DNA of 21,109 nucleotides from IMG/VR virus record IMGVR_UViG_3300037137_001111, positions 1 to 21,109 of that record, one strand, 5' to 3'. The notes below the pieces were generated by a model that had not been told where the DNA came from, did no database searches, and saw only the letters and a program-made list of their open reading frames with translations. This stretch comes from a virus. How positions within the stretch are numbered: the first letter of the stretch is position 1; each line of letters starts with the position of its first letter. Shown here in pieces: positions 15,669 to 20,662 of this stretch. A program made the translations under genes and the position numbers.

Positions 15669-16881
15669 TAGTTATTATTTGTAGTTTAGGACATGGAACA
15701 ATAAATGATCCACCACTTTTAAGATATTCTGATTCCCGTTCTTTAAACTCTGTAATAAAGTGCCAGGGAAGAATTAATAGATAATCTGGATGTACTTTAC
15801 GCATATCTTCTTCAGATCGTATAAGTATATTACTACCTATAGTCTTTAAACCTATCTTATATGGACTCCTATCAGCTATAGCATCAATATGACTAGAGTT
15901 AAGTCCAAAGTATTGAAGCAATGTATTACCTTTAGTACTTGCTCCATAGGCCCATATAGATTTGCCTTTTCTCTTTTCCATTTTAATAAAATCCATTACA
16001 CTATGTTTTAACTGGTTAACATCCTGCATGAATTCAAACCAGGTCCATCTTGATTCAAGTTCGAATATATCTTCATAAGCAAGTAAAGAATCTATTCTTA
16101 ACTTACAGATATCACGGTATGGTTGAGAAGAGAAATATGTTTCATTAGCTTTCTCTTTCATGACATATAATCGGAACGATCCTCCATTAACATCATTTAT
16201 CTGACAATCCATAATCTTGAATCCGTTCTTCTTCAATAGATTATTAATACTTGTTAATGAATAATAGTAGTAATGCTCATGGCATATGTTATCAAATGCT
16301 AACTGACGAATCATAAGTGGTGTATATGATTGTTGAAGTACCCATAATCCATTATCATCCAAAACTTCATTTATATCATTTAAAAATCTTATTCTCTCAA
16401 CAATATCATAAAAGACAGCAATAGATGTAATAATTTTTACTTTTTTCGGACCATAGATACTTTCTTTATATTTCTCAGAAGTAAAATAATCCTGTATAAA
16501 TAAGTCACATAGTTTTTCTGTTTCTATTTTAAAAGAATCTCCTACCGGATCTATACCTATCTTTTTACAATAAGAAGGGACATAATTAAATAGGGTTCCA
16601 TCATTACAGGCAATATCTAACCATATATCTCCACTATTTAATTTTGTAGTATAAAGAATAGAATCAACTATATCTTTAAGTGCTTTTTTCATGCTATCAT
16701 TAGTTCCTGAACGATACCAGTATTTACCAAACATATTATTAATAGGTGTAGATTCAGATAATCGTATGCATCCATCATTATCTAATATCAGTTTAAGTTC
16801 AGTCTTTTTATTTAGAGATATATGACCTTCTTTAATAAAATCAGAAACATAGATCTCTCCAAGTGATAATAGTTCTTTCAT
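15661..16881 (-). CDS. Sugar C-methyltransferase-like protein (Methyltransf_13/14 family layout)
   Basis: The 406-residue protein follows the layout of NDP-sugar C-methyltransferases such as TylCIII/NovU. SAM motif I is WLDIACNDGTLF (87-98). The family-specific NICHEHYYYYSLTSI (198-212) and NGGSFRLYV (232-240) follow. The C-terminal Rossmann-like domain has AYGASTKGNTLLQYFG (311-326), IADRSPYKIGL (335-345) and LLILPWHF. Family members usually start with a zinc-binding domain with two Cys pairs. Here the N-terminus is short and keeps only one Cys (38, in DNDGC), so zinc binding is probably lost. It likely methylates a deoxysugar carbon before transfer by the glycosyltransferases encoded downstream. 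The gene begins seven bases after the HTH gene's stop codon. Confidence 0.82.
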   Translation of the reverse strand: MKELLSLGEIYVSDFIKEGHISLNKKTELKLILDNDGCIRLSESTPINNMFGKYWYRSGTNDSMKKALKDIVDSILYTTKLNSGDIWLDIACNDGTLFNYVPSYCKKIGIDPVGDSFKIETEKLCDLFIQDYFTSEKYKESIYGPKKVKIITSIAVFYDIVERIRFLNDINEVLDDNGLWVLQQSYTPLMIRQLAFDNICHEHYYYYSLTSINNLLKKNGFKIMDCQINDVNGGSFRLYVMKEKANETYFSSQPYRDICKLRIDSLLAYEDIFELESRWTWFEFMQDVNQLKHSVMDFIKMEKRKGKSIWAYGASTKGNTLLQYFGLNSSHIDAIADRSPYKIGLKTIGSNILIRSEEDMRKVHPDYLLILPWHFITEFKERESEYLKSGGSFIVPCPKLQIITNE

Positions 16882-16887
16882 CCTTTA

Positions 16888-17289
16888 TTATTTATCTACA
16901 TCTTTAAAAAACTCATCAAATCCACTCATATCTCTATTCTCAGGTTGTTTGGTCTTTCGTTTAGTTGTTTCCTTATCAAATCTTTCAACTACTTCAGATG
17001 CATTTAACTGGCCTTCTGTGATCTGGATCTCTTCATGTATTACCGAATGGTCTGGTCCTCCATTACCAGAAATTATCTCCCTTCGGTTTATCTTTCCCAC
17101 TTTCTGTAATCTCTGTTTGCCTTTGATAACATCCTGTTGAAAGATTATTACATTCTGATCTTTATGCAGATCTGTTCCATTGAGCCAGTTTCGTATCTTA
17201 TGATACGAAATCCCGGAAAACTCGCTAACAGCTGCGATATTGGTAGCGAGTATTCTCCGGTTAGTATTTATTTCGTAGTAAGAAATCAT
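16888..17289 (-). CDS. Helix-turn-helix protein with charged tail
   Basis: The protein has 133 residues from the ATG at 17289, which is preceded by AGGAG at suitable spacing. The frame is open for 28 more codons upstream but those overlap the previous gene. The N-terminus MISYYEINTNRRILATNIAA, followed by VSEFSGISYHKIRNWLNG, is a helix-turn-helix resembling the small DNA-reading modules of phage regulators and NUMOD-type units. The middle is basic (KGKQRLQKVGKINRRE), and the tail is acidic and charged. It could regulate this operon or bind phage DNA. A dimeric repressor acting on the dyads at 18541-18756 is only a possibility. Confidence 0.6.
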   Translation of the reverse strand: MISYYEINTNRRILATNIAAVSEFSGISYHKIRNWLNGTDLHKDQNVIIFQQDVIKGKQRLQKVGKINRREIISGNGGPDHSVIHEEIQITEGQLNASEVVERFDKETTKRKTKQPENRDMSGFDEFFKDVDK

Positions 17290-17305
17290 TAATCTATCTC
17301 CTATC

Positions 17306-17749
17306 CTATTCTTCTTCTTTTGGTTTAAAATCAAGTTTCCCCTGAGCAGTCTTGTCTTTAAAGAAATATTCAAAAGCTTCTTTTTTTACAGTCTCCAACA
17401 TTTTGTTGAATGGATCCTTGGTGTTATTCTCCAGAACAAGTTGTCCGGAAGATATACCTACGATATGACCATTGGCAGTTTCCACCTTTCCGGATAAGAT
17501 CACAAAGTATGATTCACCTTTTGATAATACTGTAAATCCTGTACAAACGAAATGTTCTTTATTAAGATCATCAATCCAGAACTGTTTGGCAAGTGTAGGT
17601 CCAAGATTTTCAAGAGATTTAATAAGATCTGGATGAGGATTCTGATTGTCACTAATTGAACAGTTCTTGTTATCATCACTTACATAGTTCATTGTAAGTT
17701 CTTTGCTACTTTTTTTAAACATTAAAATCTCCACGCTGTCGTAATCCAT
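17306..17749 (-). CDS. Conserved-looking phage protein, unknown function
   Basis: The protein has 147 residues from 17749, or 138 from the ATG at 17722, which has GGAG at good spacing (GTGGAGATTTTAATG) and is the more likely start. A likely beta-rich core (residues 60-110) contains HFVCTGFTVLSKGESYFVIL and GKVETANGHIVGISSGQL, followed by a C-terminal helix (FNKMLETVKKEAFEYFF) and a charged tail. I do not recognise a named family. There is no membrane segment. It lies 16 bases before the HTH start and 54 bases after the radical SAM stop codon, in the same operon. Confidence 0.6.
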   Translation of the reverse strand: MDYDSVEILMFKKSSKELTMNYVSDDNKNCSISDNQNPHPDLIKSLENLGPTLAKQFWIDDLNKEHFVCTGFTVLSKGESYFVILSGKVETANGHIVGISSGQLVLENNTKDPFNKMLETVKKEAFEYFFKDKTAQGKLDFKPKEEE

Positions 17750-17803
17750 AATTTTAAATATTAAATTAATAAATCAAATGTTGCTATATAATATAAGGTA
17801 TAC

Positions 17804-18499
17804 CTATTTTAATAATCTCTGTAAATTGATCTTCTTATCGATCTTTGTAAATGTTTGCAACTTGGCAATAAGAGCTAATAGTTTATCGCGTGTTGGTTCA
17901 GGAAGATTATTCTTTCCACTATCAGCGCCTATGTTTACTTGTTTAGGCCGGCATCTTTGTATCAGTTCTACCATTGCCTGCACATCGAAGTCCATAACCG
18001 GTTCAATAGTAATATAAGTATCAAAGGCAAATGACAATAGTTCCATATTATCTGCTCTCTCTTTTGGACTTGGTGTCTTTCCCATTTCCGGATATACCCT
18101 GTTTGTTTCTATAGTTGTGCAGAGTATTGAGTCCTCCGGTATCCATCCAAGGAAATCCAGTATACGTCTTGGATTCTTTGTCTGGAAAATATACTTATTA
18201 TCAAACTTCTTTAAGTAATCCAGGATATCAAATATATCAGTTGCTTTAACACCTTCTGCAAATAAGTCATTCTGAGAAGCCACAAATATGAAGTTATGAT
18301 AACCAAGACTATCTTCCAACGCTTTCTTATCCAGGCGTGGTTCACCTGAGTACTTTTGCCAGAGGATAGGCCACCGGTTAATTAACTTATGAGTGCTGCA
18401 GTATTCGCAGTTATGAGGACATTTACCTGCCAGGGGATTCCATGTATGAGTTATGAACTGATACATATTGGATCCATCTTTTACTTTATTCAATGCCAT
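17804..18499 (-). CDS. Radical SAM-like protein, DUF5131 / phage Gp37-Gp68 family
   Basis: The 231-residue protein carries HTWNPLAGKCPHNCEYC, with Cys27, Cys31 and Cys34 forming the CxxxCxxC site for the 4Fe-4S cluster. Family-typical parts follow: FIFVASQNDLFAEGV (70-84), YIFQTKNPRRIL, STIE-like CTTIETN, and ITIEPVMDF. The W-N-P-x-x-G-K-C pattern and the E-P-x-x-D segment fit DUF5131 (phage Gp37/Gp68), common in phages and with no settled reaction. It is the first gene of the accessory operon, preceded by a promoter candidate flanked by two operator-like dyads. It is far shorter than the other radical SAM protein and lacks its C-terminal cysteine domain. Confidence 0.8.
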   Translation of the reverse strand: MALNKVKDGSNMYQFITHTWNPLAGKCPHNCEYCSTHKLINRWPILWQKYSGEPRLDKKALEDSLGYHNFIFVASQNDLFAEGVKATDIFDILDYLKKFDNKYIFQTKNPRRILDFLGWIPEDSILCTTIETNRVYPEMGKTPSPKERADNMELLSFAFDTYITIEPVMDFDVQAMVELIQRCRPKQVNIGADSGKNNLPEPTRDKLLALIAKLQTFTKIDKKINLQRLLK

Positions 18500-18540
18500 T
18501 ATCCAAATTGTTTTGCTCCGTCTTCTGTCATAACTGTAAA

Positions 18541-18558
18541 TTTACACGTTGTATTTTT
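18541..18558. promoter_or_regulatory. Operator-like dyad TTTACA-CGT-TGTATT (1)
   Basis: TTTACACGTTGTATTTTT shows the 6-3-6 dyad found repeatedly in this region. It lies just downstream of the expected start of the minus-strand transcript from 18571-18578, where a bound protein would block elongation. Confidence 0.6.
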
Positions 18559-18570
18559 AAATTATCATTT

Positions 18571-18578
18571 CAAATATA
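18571..18578 (-). promoter_or_regulatory. Candidate -7 promoter element of the accessory operon
   Basis: On the minus strand the sequence is TATATTTG, an exact fit to the Bacteroides -7 consensus TAnnTTTG. Transcription would start near 18565, about 66 bases before the radical SAM start codon. No TTG is present at the -33 position; operator-like dyad 2 occupies it instead. Confidence 0.55.
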
Positions 18579-18594
18579 TGATTTCTATTTTAAA

Positions 18595-18612
18595 TTTACA
18601 TAGTGTATTTTT
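18595..18612. promoter_or_regulatory. Operator-like dyad TTTACA-TAG-TGTATT (2)
   Basis: TTTACATAGTGTATTTTT has the same half-sites as dyad 1 and sits where the -33 element of the minus-strand promoter should be. That position could suit an activator or a repressor. Confidence 0.6.
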
Positions 18613-18625
18613 ATAAAGATGTCAA

Positions 18626-18643
18626 CAGACGAAGTGTATTTTT
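18626..18643. promoter_or_regulatory. Partial operator-like site (3)
   Basis: The right part GTGTATTTTT is identical to that in dyad 2, while the left half (CAGACG) is degenerate. It is included because of spacing and company, not strength. Confidence 0.35.
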
Positions 18644-18710
18644 AATAACCCCCTACCATAGTACTATCCCCCGGGTGCGTTATGCCCACCGGTCGTTATC
18701 AACAATTAAA

Positions 18711-18728
18711 ATGCCACCGTGTATTTTT
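18711..18728. promoter_or_regulatory. Partial operator-like site (4)
   Basis: CGTGTATTTTT matches the right half of the dyad family; the left half (ATGCCAC) is weak. It lies between the small GC-rich dyad at 18671 and dyad 5. Confidence 0.35.
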
Positions 18729-18741
18729 GTAGTAGATTAAA

Positions 18742-18756
18742 TTTACAGTGTGTAAA
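18742..18756. promoter_or_regulatory. Operator-like dyad TTTACA-GTG-TGTAAA (5), perfect palindrome
   Basis: TTTACAGTGTGTAAA has fully symmetric six-base arms and a three-base centre. It lies directly after the U-run that would end the minus-strand structured RNA, and is the best single representative of the family. Confidence 0.65.
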
Positions 18757-18759
18757 GAT

Positions 18760-19145
18760 AAAAAATAGGCAAGTAGACTGTGATGCTTTTCCAGGACAAC
18801 CCACTATCTGTGTTTGATAGCATAGGGTCTATGGCCTCTAACCACTCATCACGGACCCACCGGCCCTGTCTACTGCCTATATTATTACATGGCTGCGCTT
18901 TTCAATCCAGTACCGCCCTGACCATAGCAACTCGCCCCCTGTCCAATCAAGAGGCACCCCAAAGATAATAATCCCCTTTCAACTATCAATGGCTTCCGCG
19001 CCAAATGCTTTTCACCCCCATCCCTCACATTACCACCCATAGAAGCTGAGAACATTTTTTAGGGAGAGTGTCTACGAGACTCCGGAGAGCCTCACGCAAC
19101 CCGGGCATGGTTCTGCTCCGCAGGGCCCGCCCCCTGCCTTGCCTT
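18760..19145 (-). ncRNA. Candidate large structured non-coding RNA
   Basis: About 53% G+C by hand count over 18781-19140, in a markedly AT-rich genome, with no convincing reading frame. A long helix pairs 18765-18778 with 18868-18880 (13 pairs, one bulge). Inside it GTGATG/CATCAC (18780-18785 with 18847-18852) pair, and ACCC-CTATC pairs with GATAG-GGGT around 18799-18828. At the other end are GCAGGG/CCCTGC and CGGGC/GCCCG hairpins (19100-19138), and GTCT-ACG-AGAC near 19070. The nine-base word CGCCCCCTG occurs twice (18933, 19128). The minus strand is preferred because it is G-rich, allowing G-U pairs, and because the outer helix is followed there by six U. I do not recognise a known family; large ornate phage RNAs such as ROOL or GOLLD are worth comparing. 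Confidence 0.5.
19043..19055 (+). repeat. 13-base repeat AAGCTGAGAACAT, copy 1
   Basis: Identical to 19949-19961. Both copies are in non-coding parts of the divergent region, and both are accompanied by ATAGAAGCT. Function unknown. Confidence 0.5.
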
Positions 19146-19198
19146 CAATGTTTATTCATTTGAGTTTTTATATAGTGTTAAATTAAATTACAAGTAAG

Positions 19199-19570
19199 AT
19201 GAAGAAAAATGAAGTATTGCAAATTATTGCAAACGGTTCAAAACCTATTGTTCGCACTAAGTTAGCAGATGGTCGCTATTTTGGAACAAAAGACAATGAT
19301 GATTACACTGTACTGCAGAAGTCAGGAGACAGCTGGGCACCTATCAATGCTGTCAAAGATGCAAGTAAAAATGAGCCTATTCTTATTTTGAATGATTGCA
19401 AAGATGCAAAAGTTGGTAGTAAGAGAACAATAGCTGTTAATGATGAGTACATGACATGGGCATTAGGAACCGGCTTTAGCTTTGAAGTAGTCAAAAATCG
19501 GACGCAATTAAGCCTGAAAACTTTTGACGCAAAAGAATTAAAGAAATTAATTGCTGAAGAAGTTAATTAA
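19199..19570 (+). CDS. Unknown small protein, first gene of the plus block
   Basis: The 123-residue protein starts MKKNEVLQIIANGSKPIVRT and has no membrane segment. The pattern looks beta-rich with a short N-terminal helix: YTVLQKSGDSWAPINAV, then PILILNDCKDAKVGSKRTIA, then SFEVVKNRTQLSLKTFDAKE, then the helix LKKLIAEEVN. It could be a small barrel, but I recognise no family. It follows an AT-rich leader with a weak promoter fit (TTTG at 19159 and TAAATTAC at 19184) and ends just before a strong terminator. It is therefore a single-gene transcript, probably expressed early. Confidence 0.75.
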   Translation: MKKNEVLQIIANGSKPIVRTKLADGRYFGTKDNDDYTVLQKSGDSWAPINAVKDASKNEPILILNDCKDAKVGSKRTIAVNDEYMTWALGTGFSFEVVKNRTQLSLKTFDAKELKKLIAEEVN

Positions 19571-19590
19571 TTCTTTGCCTGAAGTAATTG

Positions 19591-19625
19591 AAGGAAGGGA
19601 ACAATCGTTCCCTTTCCTTTTTTTT
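19591..19625 (+). terminator. Strong intrinsic terminator after the 123-residue gene
   Basis: GGGAAC-AATC-GTTCCC is a six-base perfect stem (19597-19602 with 19607-19612), extended by GGAA/TTCC with one bulge. It is followed by a run of eight T. It begins about 20 bases after the stop codon. Confidence 0.88.
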
Positions 19626-19660
19626 CATTAATATCTTATATAGGGCGGAAATTGATAATG

Positions 19661-19692
19661 TTTGTTCCAGCGGGGGAATTGCATTATATTTG
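19661..19692 (+). promoter_or_regulatory. Bacteroides-type promoter of the 57-residue gene
   Basis: TTTG at 19661-19664, 20 bases, then TATATTTG at 19685-19692: an exact match to the Bacteroides housekeeping promoter pattern (TTTG at -33, TAnnTTTG at -7). The transcript would begin near 19699, about 16 bases before the ATG at 19715. Confidence 0.8.
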
Positions 19693-19714
19693 TGCAGAAT
19701 CAATACTTTTAACT

Positions 19715-19888
19715 ATGAGAAAGAAGCCATATTATCTCGTTATTGACCTATTTAACCCTAAAAATAGCCTTATTTGCTCTTCTATAATAGAAATATCAGG
19801 CATTGTTAAGGTCCATAGGAACACAATTAAGCCAGAAGAAGAACAATTAATAAAGAATTTCCTTATTCTTCCCCGTAAATTACATTAG
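19715..19888 (+). CDS. Small protein of unknown function (57 residues)
   Basis: The frame is open from further upstream, but the promoter at 19661-19692 lies inside that extension, so the ATG at 19715 is the likely start. The product begins MRKKPYYLVIDLFNPKNSLI, continues CSSIIEISGIVKVHRNTIKP and ends with a helix EEEQLIKNFLILPRKLH. It is basic and soluble with two beta segments and one helix. No family recognised. Two operator-like dyads follow its stop codon within 50 bases. Confidence 0.6.
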   Translation: MRKKPYYLVIDLFNPKNSLICSSIIEISGIVKVHRNTIKPEEEQLIKNFLILPRKLH

Positions 19889-19892
19889 TTAA

Positions 19893-19907
19893 AATACACA
19901 GTGTAAA
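19893..19907. promoter_or_regulatory. Operator-like dyad AATACA-CAG-TGTAAA (6)
   Basis: This is the reverse orientation of the family (TTTACA-CTG-TGTATT on the minus strand). It lies just after the 57-residue gene. TAGTTAAAATACACA (19886-19900) recurs exactly at 20356-20370. Confidence 0.6.
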
Positions 19908-19922
19908 TTTATAACCATCAAA

Positions 19923-19937
19923 AATACATCGTGTAAT
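19923..19937. promoter_or_regulatory. Operator-like dyad AATACA-TCG-TGTAAT (7)
   Basis: Same arms as dyad 6, 30 bases on (centre to centre), which is close to three helical turns and would suit cooperative binding on one face. Confidence 0.55.
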
Positions 19938-19948
19938 TTGACTCAAAT

Positions 19949-19961
19949 AAGCTGAGAACAT
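19949..19961 (+). repeat. 13-base repeat AAGCTGAGAACAT, copy 2
   Basis: Second exact copy of the word at 19043-19055, directly after dyad 7. Confidence 0.5.
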
Positions 19962-19971
19962 AGAAGCTTTT

Positions 19972-20043
19972 ATGGATATAAGAGCACTGAAAGCATGCAT
20001 TGAATCGATAAAGAGTGATGTATCTACTCTCTATACATTATAA
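19972..20043 (+). CDS. Possible 23-residue micro-ORF
   Basis: ATG to TAA gives MDIRALKACIESIKSDVSTL plus three residues: a single amphipathic helix. It follows dyads 6 and 7. No convincing ribosome site is seen and the DNA can also fold (AGAGT/ACTCT at 20012-20030), so it may be part of an RNA leader instead. Confidence 0.25.
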   Translation: MDIRALKACIESIKSDVSTLYTL

Positions 20044-20145
20044 GCATAATAATATTAGTTATAGATAAAAGATATGTTTTCTGGATAAGGCTGAAATGTG
20101 TGATTTCTGCGACCGGCCATTGAATATGTTAATGGTTCTGGTTTA

Positions 20146-20153
20146 TATATTTG
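20146..20153 (+). promoter_or_regulatory. Candidate -7 promoter element for a small RNA
   Basis: TATATTTG fits TAnnTTTG exactly. A TTG lies at 20120-20122, a spacing of 23, slightly longer than usual. Transcription would start near 20160, exactly at a small hairpin. Confidence 0.5.
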
Positions 20154-20159
20154 ATTTGT

Positions 20160-20343
20160 CCGTTAATTAAACGGATTAGAAAGGGGCATTAATAACTACA
20201 ATGCATTCAATGAATTAGATCTGTAAGAGAGGATATAATTAACCACTCAGACATGAGCAGTAAGTTGATTTGGATCTCAAGTAAGCACTGGTGATGACCT
20301 GAATAGCTGAAAAGTGTGACCTGCTTACAGATCTTTTCTTTTT
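20160..20343 (+). ncRNA. Candidate small RNA of about 180 bases with closing stem and U-tail
   Basis: It starts with the hairpin CCGTT-AATTA-AACGG (20160-20174), followed by GCATT/AATGC near 20187-20205. A perfect 11-base inverted repeat, AGATCTGTAAG (20217-20227) with CTTACAGATCT (20324-20334), closes a domain of about 95 bases containing GAGA/TCTC and CTCA-GACA-TGAG helices. It is followed at once by TTTTCTTTTTT, as in an intrinsic terminator. A promoter candidate lies directly upstream. The frames inside have no ribosome site. The target or partner is unknown; a trans-acting phage small RNA is likely. Confidence 0.55.
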
Positions 20344-20362
20344 TGTTTATTATTATAGTTAA

Positions 20363-20378
20363 AATACACAACCGTTGT
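20363..20378. promoter_or_regulatory. Dyad-related site (8)
   Basis: The left half AATACA and its upstream flank match dyad 6 exactly over 15 bases. The right part differs and forms its own palindrome ACAAC-C-GTTGT (20368-20378). It lies just upstream of the second candidate small RNA. Confidence 0.45.
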
Positions 20379-20394
20379 TTACTTGAGGGTATTA

Positions 20395-20496
20395 CAGGGG
20401 TTAAGAATAGAATGATGATATAATGTAGTGCAAGGCGAGACACCTTGATAAATGCATGCATCTGCAGCTATACTTATCATTATTCTATTTCTTTTA
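20395..20496 (+). ncRNA. Second structured RNA element with 15-pair stem
   Basis: AATAGAATGATGATA (20406-20420) pairs with TATCATTATTCTATT (20475-20489) over 15 positions, with a single G-U pair. Inside is the hairpin CAAGG-CGAGACA-CCTTG (20431-20447) and a self-complementary GCATGC stretch. TCTTTT follows the stem. It may be a free small RNA or the first part of the leader of the 69-residue gene. No promoter of the usual type is clear before it. Confidence 0.45.
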
Positions 20497-20510
20497 AGAT
20501 TAACCAAAGT

Positions 20511-20642
20511 CGGAGGTTTTATGAAACGCTACTGACAAAGCTCATGTATGAGCATTTATATTGCCTGGGCCTGATGCAGCCTAACCCGCGATATAAAATT
20601 GTACTCAGGGCACCGAAAGGTGGAAATGCATCCCGAAAGGAT
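20511..20642 (+). promoter_or_regulatory. Structured leader with strong ribosome site and four-codon frame before the 69-residue gene
   Basis: CGGAGG lies four bases before an ATG (20521) that opens only ATG-AAA-CGC-TAC-TGA, encoding MKRY. Hairpins follow: GCTCA-TGTA-TGAGC (20540-20553); TTTATAT/ATATAAA (20555-20561 with 20591-20597) enclosing TGGGC/GCCTA; CACC-GAAA-GGTG (20611-20622) with a GNRA loop; and ATCC-CGAAA-GGAT (20630-20642). The next ATG is 20 bases on. The layout resembles an attenuator or riboswitch-like leader, but no known class is recognised. Confidence 0.5.
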
Positions 20643-20662
20643 AATTCTTAATACCATTATAT

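Larger units (their letters stand above)
18500..19198. other. Divergent control region without protein genes
   Basis: This 699-base stretch separates the minus and plus blocks. From left to right it holds a minus-strand promoter candidate, dyads at 18541-18756, a small GC-rich patch, a long GC-rich structured segment (about 18760-19145), and a short AT-rich leader before the plus gene at 19199. The palindrome ATAGTACTAT and a GC-rich dyad lie at 18657-18693, and CCCACCGG occurs at 18685 and again at 18856. Open frames inside it lack ribosome sites and cross the helices. A replication origin is also conceivable. Confidence 0.7.
19889..20662 (+). other. Long non-coding stretch of the plus block, rich in structured elements
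   Basis: In 774 bases only a doubtful 23-codon frame is found. The stretch contains two dyads (19893, 19923), a second AAGCTGAGAACAT repeat, hairpins such as GAAAT-GTGTG-ATTTC (20093-20107), a promoter candidate (20146), two candidate small RNAs, a third dyad-related site (20363) and a structured leader before the 69-residue gene. A frame through 20544-20651 exists but crosses the helices and lacks a ribosome site. Confidence 0.65.

Noticed and set aside
17290-17373. Upstream extension of the HTH gene
   Set aside because: These 28 codons overlap the preceding gene and contain the AGGAG that serves the ATG at 17289.
18780-18968. 62-codon open frame in the GC-rich region
   Set aside because: No ribosome site, odd proline- and serine-rich product, and the DNA is better explained by nested RNA helices.
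18641-19145. tRNA, tmRNA, RNase P RNA or 6S RNA in the GC-rich region
   Set aside because: No cloverleaf, T-loop sequence, CCA end or RNase P signature could be found on either strand.
19652-19714. Longer start of the 57-residue gene (TTG/ATG near 19652-19660)
   Set aside because: The promoter at 19661-19692 lies within this extension, so the transcript would start after it.
20445-20651. 68-codon open frame through the structured leader (TTG start)
   Set aside because: It crosses at least five helices, has no ribosome site for its start, and the strong site at 20512 serves another frame.
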